From NCBI GenBank assembly GCA_008931825.1, contig QXVZ01023394.1, forward strand, positions 1 to 38,352: a DNA stretch of 38,352 bases. The letters run 5' to 3'. The position numbers were made by a program, and so were the translations under genes. Every line of letters begins with the position of its first letter. Positions within the stretch are counted from its first letter, which is position 1. This DNA is from Phallusia fumigata. Its lineage: Eukaryota; Chordata; Ascidiacea; Phlebobranchia; Ascidiidae. Shown here in pieces: positions 23,531 through 37,885 of this stretch. The notes under the pieces were generated by a model. That model saw only the letters and a program-made list of their open reading frames with translations. It searched no databases and had not been told where the DNA came from.

Positions 23531-24173
23531 NNNNNNNNNNNNNNNNNNNNNNNNNNNNNNNNNNNNNNNNNNNNNNNNNNNNNNNNNNNNNNNNNNNNNN
23601 NNNNNNNNNNNNNNNNNNNNNNNNNNNNNNNNNNNNNNNNNNNNNNNNNNNNNNNNNNNNNNNNNNNNNNNNNNNNNNNNNNNNNNNNNNNNNNNNNNNN
23701 NNNNNNNNNNNNNNNNNNNNNNNNNNNNNNNNNNNNNNNNNNNNNNNNNNNNNNNNNNNNNNNNNNNNNNNNNNNNNNNNNNNNNNNNNNNNNNNNNNNN
23801 NNNNNNNNNNNNNNNNNNNNNNNNNNNNNNNNNNNNNNNNNNNNNNNNNNNNNNNNNNNNNNNNNNNNNNNNNNNNNNNNNNNNNNNNNNNNNNNNNNNN
23901 NNNNNNNNNNNNNNNNNNNNNNNNNNNNNNNNNNNNNNNNNNNNNNNNNNNNNNNNNNNNNNNNNNNNNNNNNNNNNNNNNNNNNNNNNNNNNNNNNNNN
24001 NNNNNNNNNNNNNNNNNNNNNNNNNNNNNNNNNNNNNNNNNNNNNNNNNNNNNNNNNNNNNNNNNNNNNNNNNNNNNNNNNNNNNNNNNNNNNNNNNNNN
24101 NNNNNNNNNNNNNNNNNNNNNNNNNNNNNNNNNNNNNNNNNNNNNNNNNNNNNNNNNNNNNNNNNNNNNNNNN
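23531..24173. other. Assembly gap, 643 N
   Basis: A run of N with the same ~0.83 kb sequence ending at its left edge and starting at its right edge. The gap is probably not real: the two contig ends appear to overlap and represent two haplotypes. Any reading frame drawn through it is meaningless. Confidence 0.95.
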
Positions 24174-25017
24174 TACAATTTCAAACGATGACGTCCTTTC
24201 GTGACTTCTGACAAGACAGACTGCAACAACCGATCTAAATTGCAACCTATTTGGAGCCGCAAAAAAACTATATTATTACGAAAGTGAAGGTAAACCGACA
24301 CTGGTTCCCTGTCCCTCTATCTTACTGTAACTAATTTTAGGAACTTTCGAGTACTACTTTATTATTTAGAAAACACAATTGATGTTGTTACGCCATAACG
24401 ATATGTCAATCGCATTGTTGTTTTTCTAATCTTAGTCGGTCAAACAAACAGTTAAATAGACACGGGCTTCTTACCTTTTTTTAATTTAGAAAAAATAACG
24501 TTACAAGAATAGTTACAACAAAACAAGAATAGTTTTCTTACCCATCGCTACTCAAAGTGGAAAAAATTTAAGGTACAAAGCTTACCAAACGCGAAAGAGT
24601 TTGGGTCGCAGTTTGTTTACCCGAACAGACCAATTGATAAAAACAAAAATACATTTGTTAAGTCGAAATTGCACTTCAACAACAACCGCTTGGCCTCGGA
24701 CACATAAAATGGATTTATTTATTATACTGTATTTATTGTTTCTTTGGACCAACAAATGTCTCCAAAATTTCTTGCAAATTGTTTTTAATTTATCACCATT
24801 CCACGATTTGTTTGAAATATGGATCCAACAAGTCTGCCTGTTCAGAGAGATTGATTCACGAAATAACAAATATTTCTTTTAAAGTAAGTTATAACGCAGC
24901 GGTTTCCTACCGTTTCTAATACATTTCTTATTTGAAAATTTAAAATATTTTCATTGTTCCTGTATTCTCATGTAAAGTATAGATTACTAGAATATTTATC
25001 AACTAAGTAAATGGTAA
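24174..25017. repeat. Right copy of near-identical duplication flanking the N gap
   Basis: 844 bases, starting at the first base after the gap, that match 22,707-23,530. The level and type of differences (isolated substitutions and one small indel) look allelic. No gene is recognised in it. Confidence 0.9.
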
Positions 25018-25677
25018 TTAATACACTCTCACACCCTGTTAAAAATATGATTGTCTCATATTGCGTTTTGTGAATGCGACCTTGTGTAAGAACAGGCCAG
25101 GAAACCTCGCTAGTAAGGACCCTGCACTTGTTTTTTATTTGCGGGTTTCCCCCTAAAGAACTTGACACTTGTGGCGCTAACACCAACAATGTCTGTATTA
25201 AAGTCAGAAACGTGCATTTTACTGATCTAAAGAATGGCTGCACAGTACGCATAATTCAGTAACAAATTGCGCTCTCACGAACTGCGGTTTGGTTGCAAAT
25301 CAGTAAAACTCTTGATGAGGTATTTATATAAATGGTGTAAAGACAAAAATAAATGGTTTACAATGGGTCCGTTTCTATCAGTCTTAACTACATAATCTAC
25401 AAATGATATGATCATTTAGTTTGTACGCAACCTAAAAGAGAATGTTAAAATGTTCGGATATCACATTCTGTACAACACCCAGCTTTTTAAACCACATTAT
25501 TGATCTTTCAAATTTTTTTGAATTATTTTAGCTTTGCTCAGTTGCTATTCTCAATTTTCAGTATCTTGCCTCCAACTCGAAATGTCTGCACCTGTGATTC
25601 TTTACACACAGGATTTAAATTGTATTTCAATGTAATTATTATGTTGCAATATTTTTAGTCTAGAAATTGTGAATGTA
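25018..25677. other. Upstream region of NPEPL1
   Basis: AT-rich and increasingly CpG-poor, without a gene. A T-rich tract followed by tttttag ends at 25,658, 19 bases before the ATG of NPEPL1. It could serve as a cis- or spliced-leader trans-splice acceptor; tunicates use trans-splicing, but the site is only inferred here. Confidence 0.4.
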
Positions 25678-27276
25678 ATGTTTGGTATGCCTTTAACTAA
25701 TGTTAAGTTTGTTGGGACATCATTCAAAAGTGATCCTGCCCAAGTACCTGTTAGTGTGATTGGAAAATGTTCGAATCTAAAAAAAGTGGCATGGAAAGAT
25801 GTTTCAGCCCATTTGGAACAAAAAGTTTCTGAATCAGTATGGCGAAAAGCTGTCCAGTCACTCAATCCTGCGCCAACAGATACTTGTGGTCTGTGGATGA
25901 GCAATGCAAATGTTGGGGGCTTTTCTGATAAAATTAGTCGGCATAACATGCCATCAAGTGCTTACCACATCCCGAAGCTGCTGCGAAGTTGTCTAACTGG
26001 TAAAGGTGACCAAGTGGTAATTATAGTATGTGAAGAAGCTGAAGTTTTTGCATGTGGTTGTGCTATTGCAAGGTCATACCCATTGTTTACAATGAGGACT
26101 GATGGAGGAAAACCAAAAAGGCAGCGAACTCTATCTGTGGAGTTTGTAATTGTGGGTGAGCAAACTTGTGACCTTCAGCAGATTGCTGCCTGTCTTCAGG
26201 ACACAGCTGATTCTGTTCGCATGGCAGCAAAAATTGTTGACATGCCTTGCAATATCATGAACACCACCGCTTTTGTCAATGAGGCAAAGGAGGTTGGTCA
26301 GGAACTTGGAATTGTACCTATGGTCATACAAGGTGAAGATCTTGACAAACAAGGATTTGGTGGCATTTATGGAGTTGGAAAGGCCTCTGAACATCCACCT
26401 GCTTTAGTTGTTCTTAGTCATCGTCCACCTGGTGCTACTCAAACCATTGCTTGGTGTGGAAAAGGTATTGTTTATGATACTGGTGGTTTAAGTATTAAAG
26501 GTAAGACAACAATGCCAGGAATGAAAAGGGATTGTGGGGGTGCTGCAGCAGTGTTGTCTGCTTTTCGAGCAGCTGTTAAGCGAGGTTTCAATCAGAACCT
26601 ACATGCTGTTTTGTGTCTAGCAGAAAACTCTGTGGGACCCATAGCAACAAGGCCTGATGACATTCACATTCTGTACTCAGGGCGATCAGTGGAAATAAAT
26701 AACACTGACGCAGAAGGTAGACTGGTGCTTGGAGACGGTGTTGCTTATGCATCGAAAGACTTGAAAGCTGACATTATTCTTGACATGGCAACACTCACAG
26801 GTGCTCAGGGTGTATCAACAGGAAAGTATCATGCAGCTATTCTGACCAACAATGAAAAGTGGGAGCGAACAGCAATGGAAGCTGGCAGAATGTCTGGTGA
26901 TCTTACTCATCCCCTTGTGTACTGTCCAGAACTTCATTTCTCTGAGTTTAATTCTGCTGTTGCTGACATGAAGAATTCTGTAGCAGATCGATCCAATGCC
27001 CAGTCATCATGTGCAGGCCTTTTTATTGGTAGCCATCTTCAGGGTGCTTTCAGTTTTCCTGGAACTTGGATCCATGTAGACATGGCTTCTCCTGCACACT
27101 GTGGAGAAAGGGCAACTGGATATGGTGTTGCCCTCCTTTTGGCTCTGTTTGGTCAGAACAGCGATGATAAATTGCTTCAACTCATTGCTCCATCAGATGT
27201 CTCAGCATATGGTGTTGATGGTGAAGATGGTTTAGATGAAAACAGTATTGCCAGTAAGCGCCCACGCAATGCCTAA
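25678..27276 (+). CDS. NPEPL1: Probable leucine aminopeptidase, M17 family (NPEPL1)
   Basis: Intronless frame of 532 codons from the ATG at 25,678 (the frame is open further upstream but without ATG). It belongs to the M17 leucyl aminopeptidase family, two-zinc enzymes that remove N-terminal residues from peptides. The signature NTDAEGRL is at 342-349. All active-site positions are present with exactly the spacing of bovine LAP: metal ligands K262, D267, D285, D344 and E346, catalytic K274 and R348, so it should be active. Length and the N-terminal domain fit vertebrate NPEPL1 (about 523 residues) better than LAP3. No signal peptide, so probably cytosolic. The sequence is strongly CpG-depleted (6 CpG counted in 26,041-26,640), as in methylated housekeeping gene bodies. 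It is the first gene of a head-to-tail cluster. Confidence 0.9.
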   Translation: MFGMPLTNVKFVGTSFKSDPAQVPVSVIGKCSNLKKVAWKDVSAHLEQKVSESVWRKAVQSLNPAPTDTCGLWMSNANVGGFSDKISRHNMPSSAYHIPKLLRSCLTGKGDQVVIIVCEEAEVFACGCAIARSYPLFTMRTDGGKPKRQRTLSVEFVIVGEQTCDLQQIAACLQDTADSVRMAAKIVDMPCNIMNTTAFVNEAKEVGQELGIVPMVIQGEDLDKQGFGGIYGVGKASEHPPALVVLSHRPPGATQTIAWCGKGIVYDTGGLSIKGKTTMPGMKRDCGGAAAVLSAFRAAVKRGFNQNLHAVLCLAENSVGPIATRPDDIHILYSGRSVEINNTDAEGRLVLGDGVAYASKDLKADIILDMATLTGAQGVSTGKYHAAILTNNEKWERTAMEAGRMSGDLTHPLVYCPELHFSEFNSAVADMKNSVADRSNAQSSCAGLFIGSHLQGAFSFPGTWIHVDMASPAHCGERATGYGVALLLALFGQNSDDKLLQLIAPSDVSAYGVDGEDGLDENSIASKRPRNA

Positions 27277-29320
<2,044 letters not shown>

Positions 29321-29457
29321 ATATGCAGATTCTATGACAAACTCAAAACTTTTCTGTAGATTTGATTTAGGAGTGTGTGAATAATAAAAACATTTCCTTT
29401 TCCAATTTTCCAAAATAAATTTAAGCTTGTACACACCTGTGAATAGCAACAAGCAGG
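29321..29457 (+). other. Short spacer PIGM-NIT2 with poly(A) signals
   Basis: Only 137 bases separate the PIGM stop from the proposed NIT2 start. They contain two AATAAA signals (29,383-29,388 and 29,414-29,419). The spacing is tight even for a compact genome. Confidence 0.6.
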
Positions 29458-31083
29458 ATGTCAGGTTTGTAAAGGCTTTTCCATAATTGTCATGTTGGTG
29501 TTGTGTAAATATTTTTTTAACCAAAATTTTTCGACTTTCACCAAAACTGTTCAACTCCCATTACCTTTTTTCGTAGCTTTGCGTCTTGCATTGATTCAGA
29601 TGGCTGTTGGATCAAATAAAGCAGAAAATGTAAAGAATGCTTGTAAGCTGGTTAAAGAAGCAGCAAGCAAGGGAGCAAAACTGATAGCCCTTCCTGTAAG
29701 TTGATTTCTACCAAAAAAGTTTTGTAAGATTTAATAAAGTTAGTAATACACAGGCATGTTTCTAACAGTTTAATGCCATCAAGCACTAATTTGTGTTGTG
29801 AAACCACAAACAGGTGTTTTCTAAGTTTTCATGTTTTTTTTAACACCAGTTGCTACAATCTCAACTGCACAAAAGTTCCACGTAATTCCAATTAAAATGA
29901 TGTATGTCGGTAAATGATACCCATTAACAGAAAAATGAAAGATAACATAACTTTATTTGAAAAGGAATGCTTCAATTCTCCTTATGGAACACAATATTTT
30001 AAAGACTACTCAGAACCAGTTCCTGGACCAACCACAAAGTCACTTTCAGAGGTGGCTAAAGAGTGTCAAGTTTTTCTCGTTGGAGGTTTGTTCCTCTAAA
30101 CTAACAATGGTTGTTGGTTTTTATTTCCATTTGTAATTTGACAGGATCAATTCCCGAAAATGAAAATGGAAACCTGTACAATACCTGTTCAGTTTTTGCT
30201 CCAAATGGTGATACTATAGCAAAGTACAGAAAAATGCATTTGTTTGACATTAATGTGCCAGGAAAAATCTGCTTTCAAGAATCTGATGTACTAAAGCCAG
30301 GAAATACATTTACCACATTTAATGCAGGTAAAACCAAGTCATCATTATTTAAATTATTGTTTTTAACTTTACCCTTATTAGATTTTTTGTCAACTGTCAA
30401 ATCTCTTGTCTTCAGGACCATGTAAAGTGGGATTGGGAATATGCTATGACATACGTTTTGCTGAACTTGCCCAAATATATGCGAAGGAGGGCTGTCATCT
30501 AGTTTTATACCCAGGAGCTTTTAATATGACCACAGGACCTGCATTGGCAACTATTGCAGCAAGCAAGGTACATTTATATACTATGCTGGTTTACCAGACC
30601 TTTACATGGCATGTTTTAGGGCATTGGACAACCAAATGTATGTTGCAGCAGTTTCTCCTGCAAGAGATGAAAATGCTACATATATTGCTTGGGGTAACTC
30701 ATCAGCTGTTGGTCCATGGTAAGTTTATAGCTGGTATTGGATTTTATTAAAAACTTTGTTGCATGTAATTTTAGCCAAACATTGTTATGTCATCTTTAGG
30801 GGAGATGTTGTTGCAAAAACTGATCATGAAGAGTCAATAATATATGCAGACATTGGTAAAAACCCAAAACAAGTTTTTTATCAAATTAAACACATGCAAT
30901 TAACACAACTAAAACCACCTTTCAGACATTGGGCGTCTTGAGGAAGTTCGTCAAAACATTCCCCTTAACAACCAAAGAAGATTGGATATTTATTCCAGGC
31001 CAACCCCATGCAAAGCTTTCAACAAAAATGATCATGTGGAAATGTCTGGATATAATGTTGATGTAAATCAACATGTTGATTAG
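29458..31083 (+). pseudogene. NIT2: NIT2 omega-amidase, copy 1, with 2-base frameshift as assembled
   Basis: Nitrilase-superfamily omega-amidase, which hydrolyses alpha-ketoglutaramate and alpha-ketosuccinamate. Exons: 29458-29464, 29577-29695, 29965-30085, 30145-30327, 30416-30567, 30620-30718, 30800-30855, 30926-31083. The tiny first exon ATGTCAG gives M-S-A-L-R-L-A-L. The catalytic triad falls on the same numbers as in human NIT2: E43 ([10 protein letters not shown]), K112 (YRKMHLFD) and C153 (GLGICYD). Exon 5 is 152 bases against 154 in copy 2; after TTGP the expected A-H-W frame is lost near 30,541-30,545 and the normal frame meets TGA at 30,668, giving about 210 residues. Everything downstream is well preserved in the other frame ([19 protein letters not shown]), ending at 31,083. 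This is therefore either a very recent lesion, a polymorphism or a sequencing error. Labelled pseudogene only on that basis. Confidence 0.8.
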
Positions 31084-31965
31084 GTGCTCCATATCATTGA
31101 GGTTTATAGTTTATTTTGTACCAATGTAGTAAAGCTAAATGTGTTGTGATGCTTAGTTGTTTATTCCTGTGGTAAAGAAATTGTTGTATCATTTGTCTTG
31201 TACTATTAACTTCTCTTTTGAGGCTTTGGTAACCTTAGAGCAAGATTTTAAAGTGCCTATTGTATGCAGCAGACATTGTTTTCTGCACTTTGTTACATAT
31301 TAGGCTAAGTTCTAATATAAGTAAGTGGTTTTTGTTGTTCTTACAAACAGCCTATCATAGCAGTAAGTGCCAATCCTAAAAGTAGTATTACTGCTCATTA
31401 TATTGCTTTAAGTTTATATAACTAGCTTAAAAAGATGCTTGTTGCATGGCATGCTTGACCAAAAGTTTAAGATTTAAATGTTGCGTAGCCATCCTTTGCC
31501 AATGGTAATGTCAGCCATCACTGCCTAATTGCTCATGTGATTTATTTGTGATTAGTTAACAAAAGAACTATGCGAAAATTAAATTAAGAGTTTGAGTTGA
31601 CACTTGTTTGCTTTACCACCGATCTGTCGCAGATTTGTAAACTCGTGCTGTTAGCATAACCTTTACATGAATTCCGTTTCTTTTCCAAAGCAGATGTTTG
31701 TTATACAGGACTTTTTGGCATTAAAAAAGGTGAAAATATAACTACCCTAGAGGGCAGAGTTTTTTTTTTATCTTATGACTGGAATTTGCTGTTAATGTTG
31801 TTGAGGTAAGCACTTATGAAGTAAATCACTCTGAAAGTACTCGTTGTTAGAATGATCTAGTTTCGGTTTCAAACAATCAATCTTTGCCTCCAAGTTGGCT
31901 TAGTAGTTCGACTGTTTGTGCTGTCAATGGTGTGGAATTTCATCCTGCCTTGGTCACTTGTTAAA
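31084..31965. other. 3' UTR / spacer after NIT2 copy 1
   Basis: CpG-poor, AT-rich sequence, probably in part the 3' UTR of NIT2 copy 1. No clean AATAAA is visible in the first few hundred bases. No gene seen. Confidence 0.45.
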
Positions 31966-32480
31966 CTAGAAGGGTGGCTTTCACCATATTGCCATTTCAC
32001 ACATACTATCACTCAAATAAAAAATAATATTTGTCAACTACATTATTTTGAGTTCAATAGTCAACTAAACTTTTGATGGCATGATTCTTTCTGCGACAGA
32101 AATTCATTTGTTCAGATGAATGCAAATTGGAAGATGATGCATTTATATCAAAATTGTAGCAGATATTTTTGATGTATTTCACATAATCTGTTTTATTTAA
32201 TAACCCACCCTTGGCCAAATCTATTAATTTTGTAGAGCTAGCAGATCAACTTCTACTATATGGAGCAAATACAGCAATTGATGAACCACAATTGTGGGTT
32301 ATTAAAAATGTTTAAATTGCGTTGGACATTTGTTTGACAATTAGATCCGTTTTAGGGGAGTGGAGAGATAACCCCTGGGGATATGGAGTCGAAACAAAAT
32401 GAATGACACAGCCATAAAGTTATATCTGTCAGTTCAGTTGTAAAAGTTTCATCCAAATCCGCTAAACATGACATGCCAAA
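31966..32480. repeat. Diverged copy of the right-edge repeat family
   Basis: It begins with ctagaagggtggct, as does 37,887. It also shares catgattNtttctgc..cagaaa (32,080-32,103) and a block with ttttagggg, acccctggggatatgg and tttcatccaa (32,349-32,458) with the tandem units at 38 kb. Order and spacing are roughly kept, so this is an older member of the same dispersed family. No coding capacity is visible. Confidence 0.6.
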
Positions 32481-33857
32481 GGGCATGGAAAAGCTGGGGA
32501 AGGAAAGGAAAAACAAAGTATGTATCCCTTTTAGAGAGAGGAGCCATAATGACCCAACGATGCTGCAATGACGCGGGTATGACGGTTAACACATTGTGGA
32601 CATAACGCATTCAAGCAGTGCAAAGCGTACCGCGAATAAAAATGAAACAAACGAACAGTTTGTATTAGTTCATGAAAGTAAGGTTGTGGGTTTTAATCCT
32701 GTCTCGGTCGTGTTTTCCTAAGCAATAAACTTAAGCGCCGTTTACTGGCGTTTTTGATTGGGTATCTTCTATTAATTTCGGTTTTCTTATCGGGTCACAT
32801 AGTAATTTATGAGTTTTATTAGTCAAGTCGCTTGTGTTTCGTCTCAAACTCTCAGTGTAAGCCGGGTAAAAACTTAGAGGCCAATTTTTTTGCCCCTCGC
32901 TTATTTTCAAGGTCAAAAACCAAAGAGAATTTTGGTTAATTGCGACCACGTAGTTACGGTTAAAAAAATACACTGATAGTAATTAGTAACTGAAAAGCTG
33001 AAAATTCCAACGTAGCCAGTCCAAAATTGGTGGATAAATATTTTCAGTGATAACCTATATCTTACAGCGTGTATTGAAAATTCTTTTTACTGTTAATTTA
33101 GTCTAATCAACTCAAAAGTATTCGATGTAGCCCAGCTTTCGGCTTTAGATGTTAAGAAAGAATAAACAGTCAGGTTTTAACCTTTTAAATACTATAACAT
33201 GTACATTTTTGGTTCGCTATATCCGTCAAAAAACGCCATATCCGTTTTGCAAAAAACTGAAGCAATCCTTGTTGTTAACTAGCCTATTGTTTGCGGTGGT
33301 TGCCTTATTGACCAATGTTACGTCAGCACGTTTTCGAATGTGTTTGCCTGTTTCTCGATGCAGTAGGCATGTTTGCCTGTTTCTCGATGCAGTAGGCATG
33401 TCTGTTCAGCAGTTAATCAAGTTGTGTCACTGAATGTAAGAAAAATGTACGATTTTATCTCAACCGGTTTGCGGTTAATTAGTGTTGCGCAACTGGGCAA
33501 CAATGTTGTAGAGTATTATTGTTACAATGAAGGTGGTAGTTTTGTTGTGACCTTAAACAATCACCGCAAAAATTATCAAAACACACAGAAGCTTACAATG
33601 CGACTGGTACAACTCATACTCTGACATTTTGTATTTGTAGGCGAATGCTACATATTAATCCGAGCAGATAGATAAAGGCACAACAGTCCCTCAGTTTTGC
33701 ATGTAGTGTTTGTCCGTTTGACGCCAAGACTTTTCAAATGCACTACATCAGGCAGGTTTCAAAGTTGATGAACAATTTCGTTCACAGCAGGACCAAATGT
33801 TTTGAACGGACGCTTGGGCCCATTTAAGATTAAACGTTTCAACAATTGTATGTCGAT
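32481..33857. other. Spacer upstream of NIT2 copy 2; CpG boundary
   Basis: No gene recognised. CpG density rises from very low to high at about 32.3-32.6 kb. It contains a perfect 29-base tandem duplication at 33,341-33,398. The last few hundred bases probably include the promoter of NIT2 copy 2. Confidence 0.45.
33341..33398. repeat. 29-bp perfect tandem duplication
   Basis: Two identical adjacent 29-base units (33,341-33,369 and 33,370-33,398), each beginning tgtttgcctg and ending agtaggca. A partial third start (tgtctg) follows. Function unknown. Confidence 0.9.
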
Positions 33858-35256
33858 ATGCGTCTAGCACTGGTTCAGAACTTCGTGGGAAGCGAAAAAG
33901 ATGACAACGTGCAGAAGGCTTGTAACATGATTCGAGAAGCAGCTTCAAACGGAGCAAAACTTATTGCTCTTCCGGTAAACAACAGTATCAGTAGAAAATT
34001 GTTTTATACTTTAACTCTTATTCCACATAGAATCTTGATTGTTACTACTTGTCGCAGGAATGTTTTAACTCTCCCTACGGAACGCAGCATTTTGAAAACT
34101 ACGCAGAAGCGATTCCAAAAGGCCCAACTACCTCACGTTTATCGCAAGTAGCAAAAGAATGTAATGTGTACGTGGTTGGAGGTATGGTCCGTTTTATGTA
34201 GATAGTCCCACCTGCTTTTTGATTTCACTGTTTCGAAGGTTCCATTCCCGAATCGTTGGATGGAAACTATTACAATACGTGCTGCGTGTTCAACCCCGAT
34301 GGCAAAATAGTAGCAACATTTAGAAAGATGCATTTGTGCGACATCAATGTTCCCGGTATAGGAAACTTTAAAGAATCGAGCGTTCTCAGTCCAGGAAACG
34401 AATTTGCAACATTTTGTATAGGTAGATCAAATAAAAAATATGTTGCACAAACGTTTCTAAATGTGCAATTGTATCAACGTTTGTGAAGGTTCGTGCAAAG
34501 TTGGACTGGGAATTTGTTATGATCTTCGGTTTCCTGAAGTGACGCAATCGTACGCTCATAAGGACTGCCACCTTGTTCTTTTTCCCAGCGTTTTTAACAT
34601 TACAACGGGGGTGATACATTGGAAACCGTTGTTGATCGCAAGGTTAGAGTCAAAACACCTACTATATTCTGATTAAAAACAGTATTTAAAGAATCGTTTG
34701 CGACATAATACAATCATGTACGAACTTACATTCTCACGCAACTGAAATTCGGATCAAGCTACTGTTCCGGGTCCAAGTCAATTAAATTCATAGTTTGGAT
34801 GGAGTGAGTCAGTCAGGAAATGCTTTTAACATTTTCATGTTATAGAGCCCTGGACAATCAAATGTATGTTGCTGGAATTGCACCTGCAAGAAGTAACGAC
34901 GCTTCTTATGCGGCTTGGAGTCACAGTTGTGCTGTTGGCCCTTGGTAAGCACGTCATAAAAAGTTTATTCTGCATTTTTTTCCACGATACTTGTTTGCGC
35001 TTTTAAATTTTCTTTTACCCTTAAACAAACGATTTACTTTCAAGGGGGAACATAATATCCGAAGCCGGCATCAAGGAAGAAATTATTTACGCTGATGTTG
35101 GTAAGTAAGGGCTTTGTTAACATGAAACACCAATGGGAAGGTTAATTTTGTCATAATACAGATGTGTCTGAGGTCTACGCAATGAGGAAAGCGATGCCAT
35201 TGAAAGAGCAAAAACGCAAAGACCTCTACTCATCTGGTGGACCAAACGCTGATTAA
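33858..35256 (+). CDS. NIT2: NIT2 omega-amidase, copy 2, intact
   Basis: Exons: 33858-33974, 34058-34181, 34239-34421, 34489-34642, 34846-34944, 35045-35100, 35162-35256, giving 275 residues (human NIT2 has 276). The start MRLALVQ comes directly from an ATG in the first exon, without the separate mini-exon of copy 1. Catalytic triad E40 ([10 protein letters not shown]), K110 (FRKMHLCD) and C151 (GICYDLRF) is complete. Intron positions and phases are identical to copy 1, so the pair arose by DNA duplication, not retroposition. Differences include HWKPLL where the family has HWELLQ and a one-residue insertion in exon 2. Protein divergence from copy 1 is substantial and CpG content very different, so the duplication is not recent. 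It should be active, though substrate preference may differ. Confidence 0.9.
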
Positions 35257-35457
35257 CTGTATACGTGTAGCTTCTGCGTCGGTACTTGAGGCAACTTTAT
35301 TTTCTATCACAGAACAAACAGGCTTGATAAACTTTGTTTAAACCGAGTACAATAAGTTTTTCTGGAACAAAATGCGTCGATAGCTATCATACCATGCGGA
35401 AAAATACAATTAAAGAGACGAAGTCACGCAGTATATATAGTGAAGATTTAATAACCT

Positions 35458-35463
35458 AATAAA
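35458..35463 (+). terminator. Poly(A) signal of NIT2 copy 2
   Basis: AATAAA about 200 bases after the stop codon. The facing poly(A) signal of CFAP91 lies only 45 bases to the right. Confidence 0.6.
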
Positions 35464-35507
35464 CTAGGTGGTGACTGTACCATTTTAAGAGGATATAAAT
35501 TGCAGAA

Positions 35508-35513
35508 TTTATT
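35508..35513 (-). terminator. Poly(A) signal of CFAP91
   Basis: AATAAA on the minus strand (TTTATT on plus), about 135 bases after the CFAP91 stop. The cleavage site would fall near or beyond the NIT2 copy 2 poly(A) signal, so the two mRNAs probably overlap at their 3' ends. Confidence 0.6.
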
Positions 35514-35648
35514 TGCGTTATTTAATGGAAAAGTGTTCCGATAGTGTGGGTTACCAAAGTACAAGCACAAAACACATGTATTTTATGGAACAATTTTGCG
35601 TTCCAAGTTTGCACTCCAACAAAAGCAACACTAACATTGAAGTAAGTC

Positions 35649-37786
<2,138 letters not shown>

Positions 37787-37885
37787 CTGTTAGTTAAAAC
37801 AATAGTTATTTGGCCCTAATATAGGTGATATGCTGGAGTGGCAACAATACTATGCACAAACCTGTACAAATATAGCACAAAAACT
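37787..37885 (-). other. CFAP91 intron start next to repeat
   Basis: Non-coding sequence upstream (on the minus strand) of the 37,647-37,786 exon. It continues as intron through the repeat to the window edge; no further CFAP91 exon is seen. Confidence 0.55.

Noticed and set aside
23481..24301. Open frames of 226-261 codons through the N run
   Set aside because: They consist almost wholly of unknown residues and are produced by the gap.
24601..24882. 93-codon frame beginning MGRSLFT, present in both copies of the duplication
   Set aside because: Its apparent conservation is only because the two copies are alleles. In the left copy a stop replaces a Gln, and no family is recognised.
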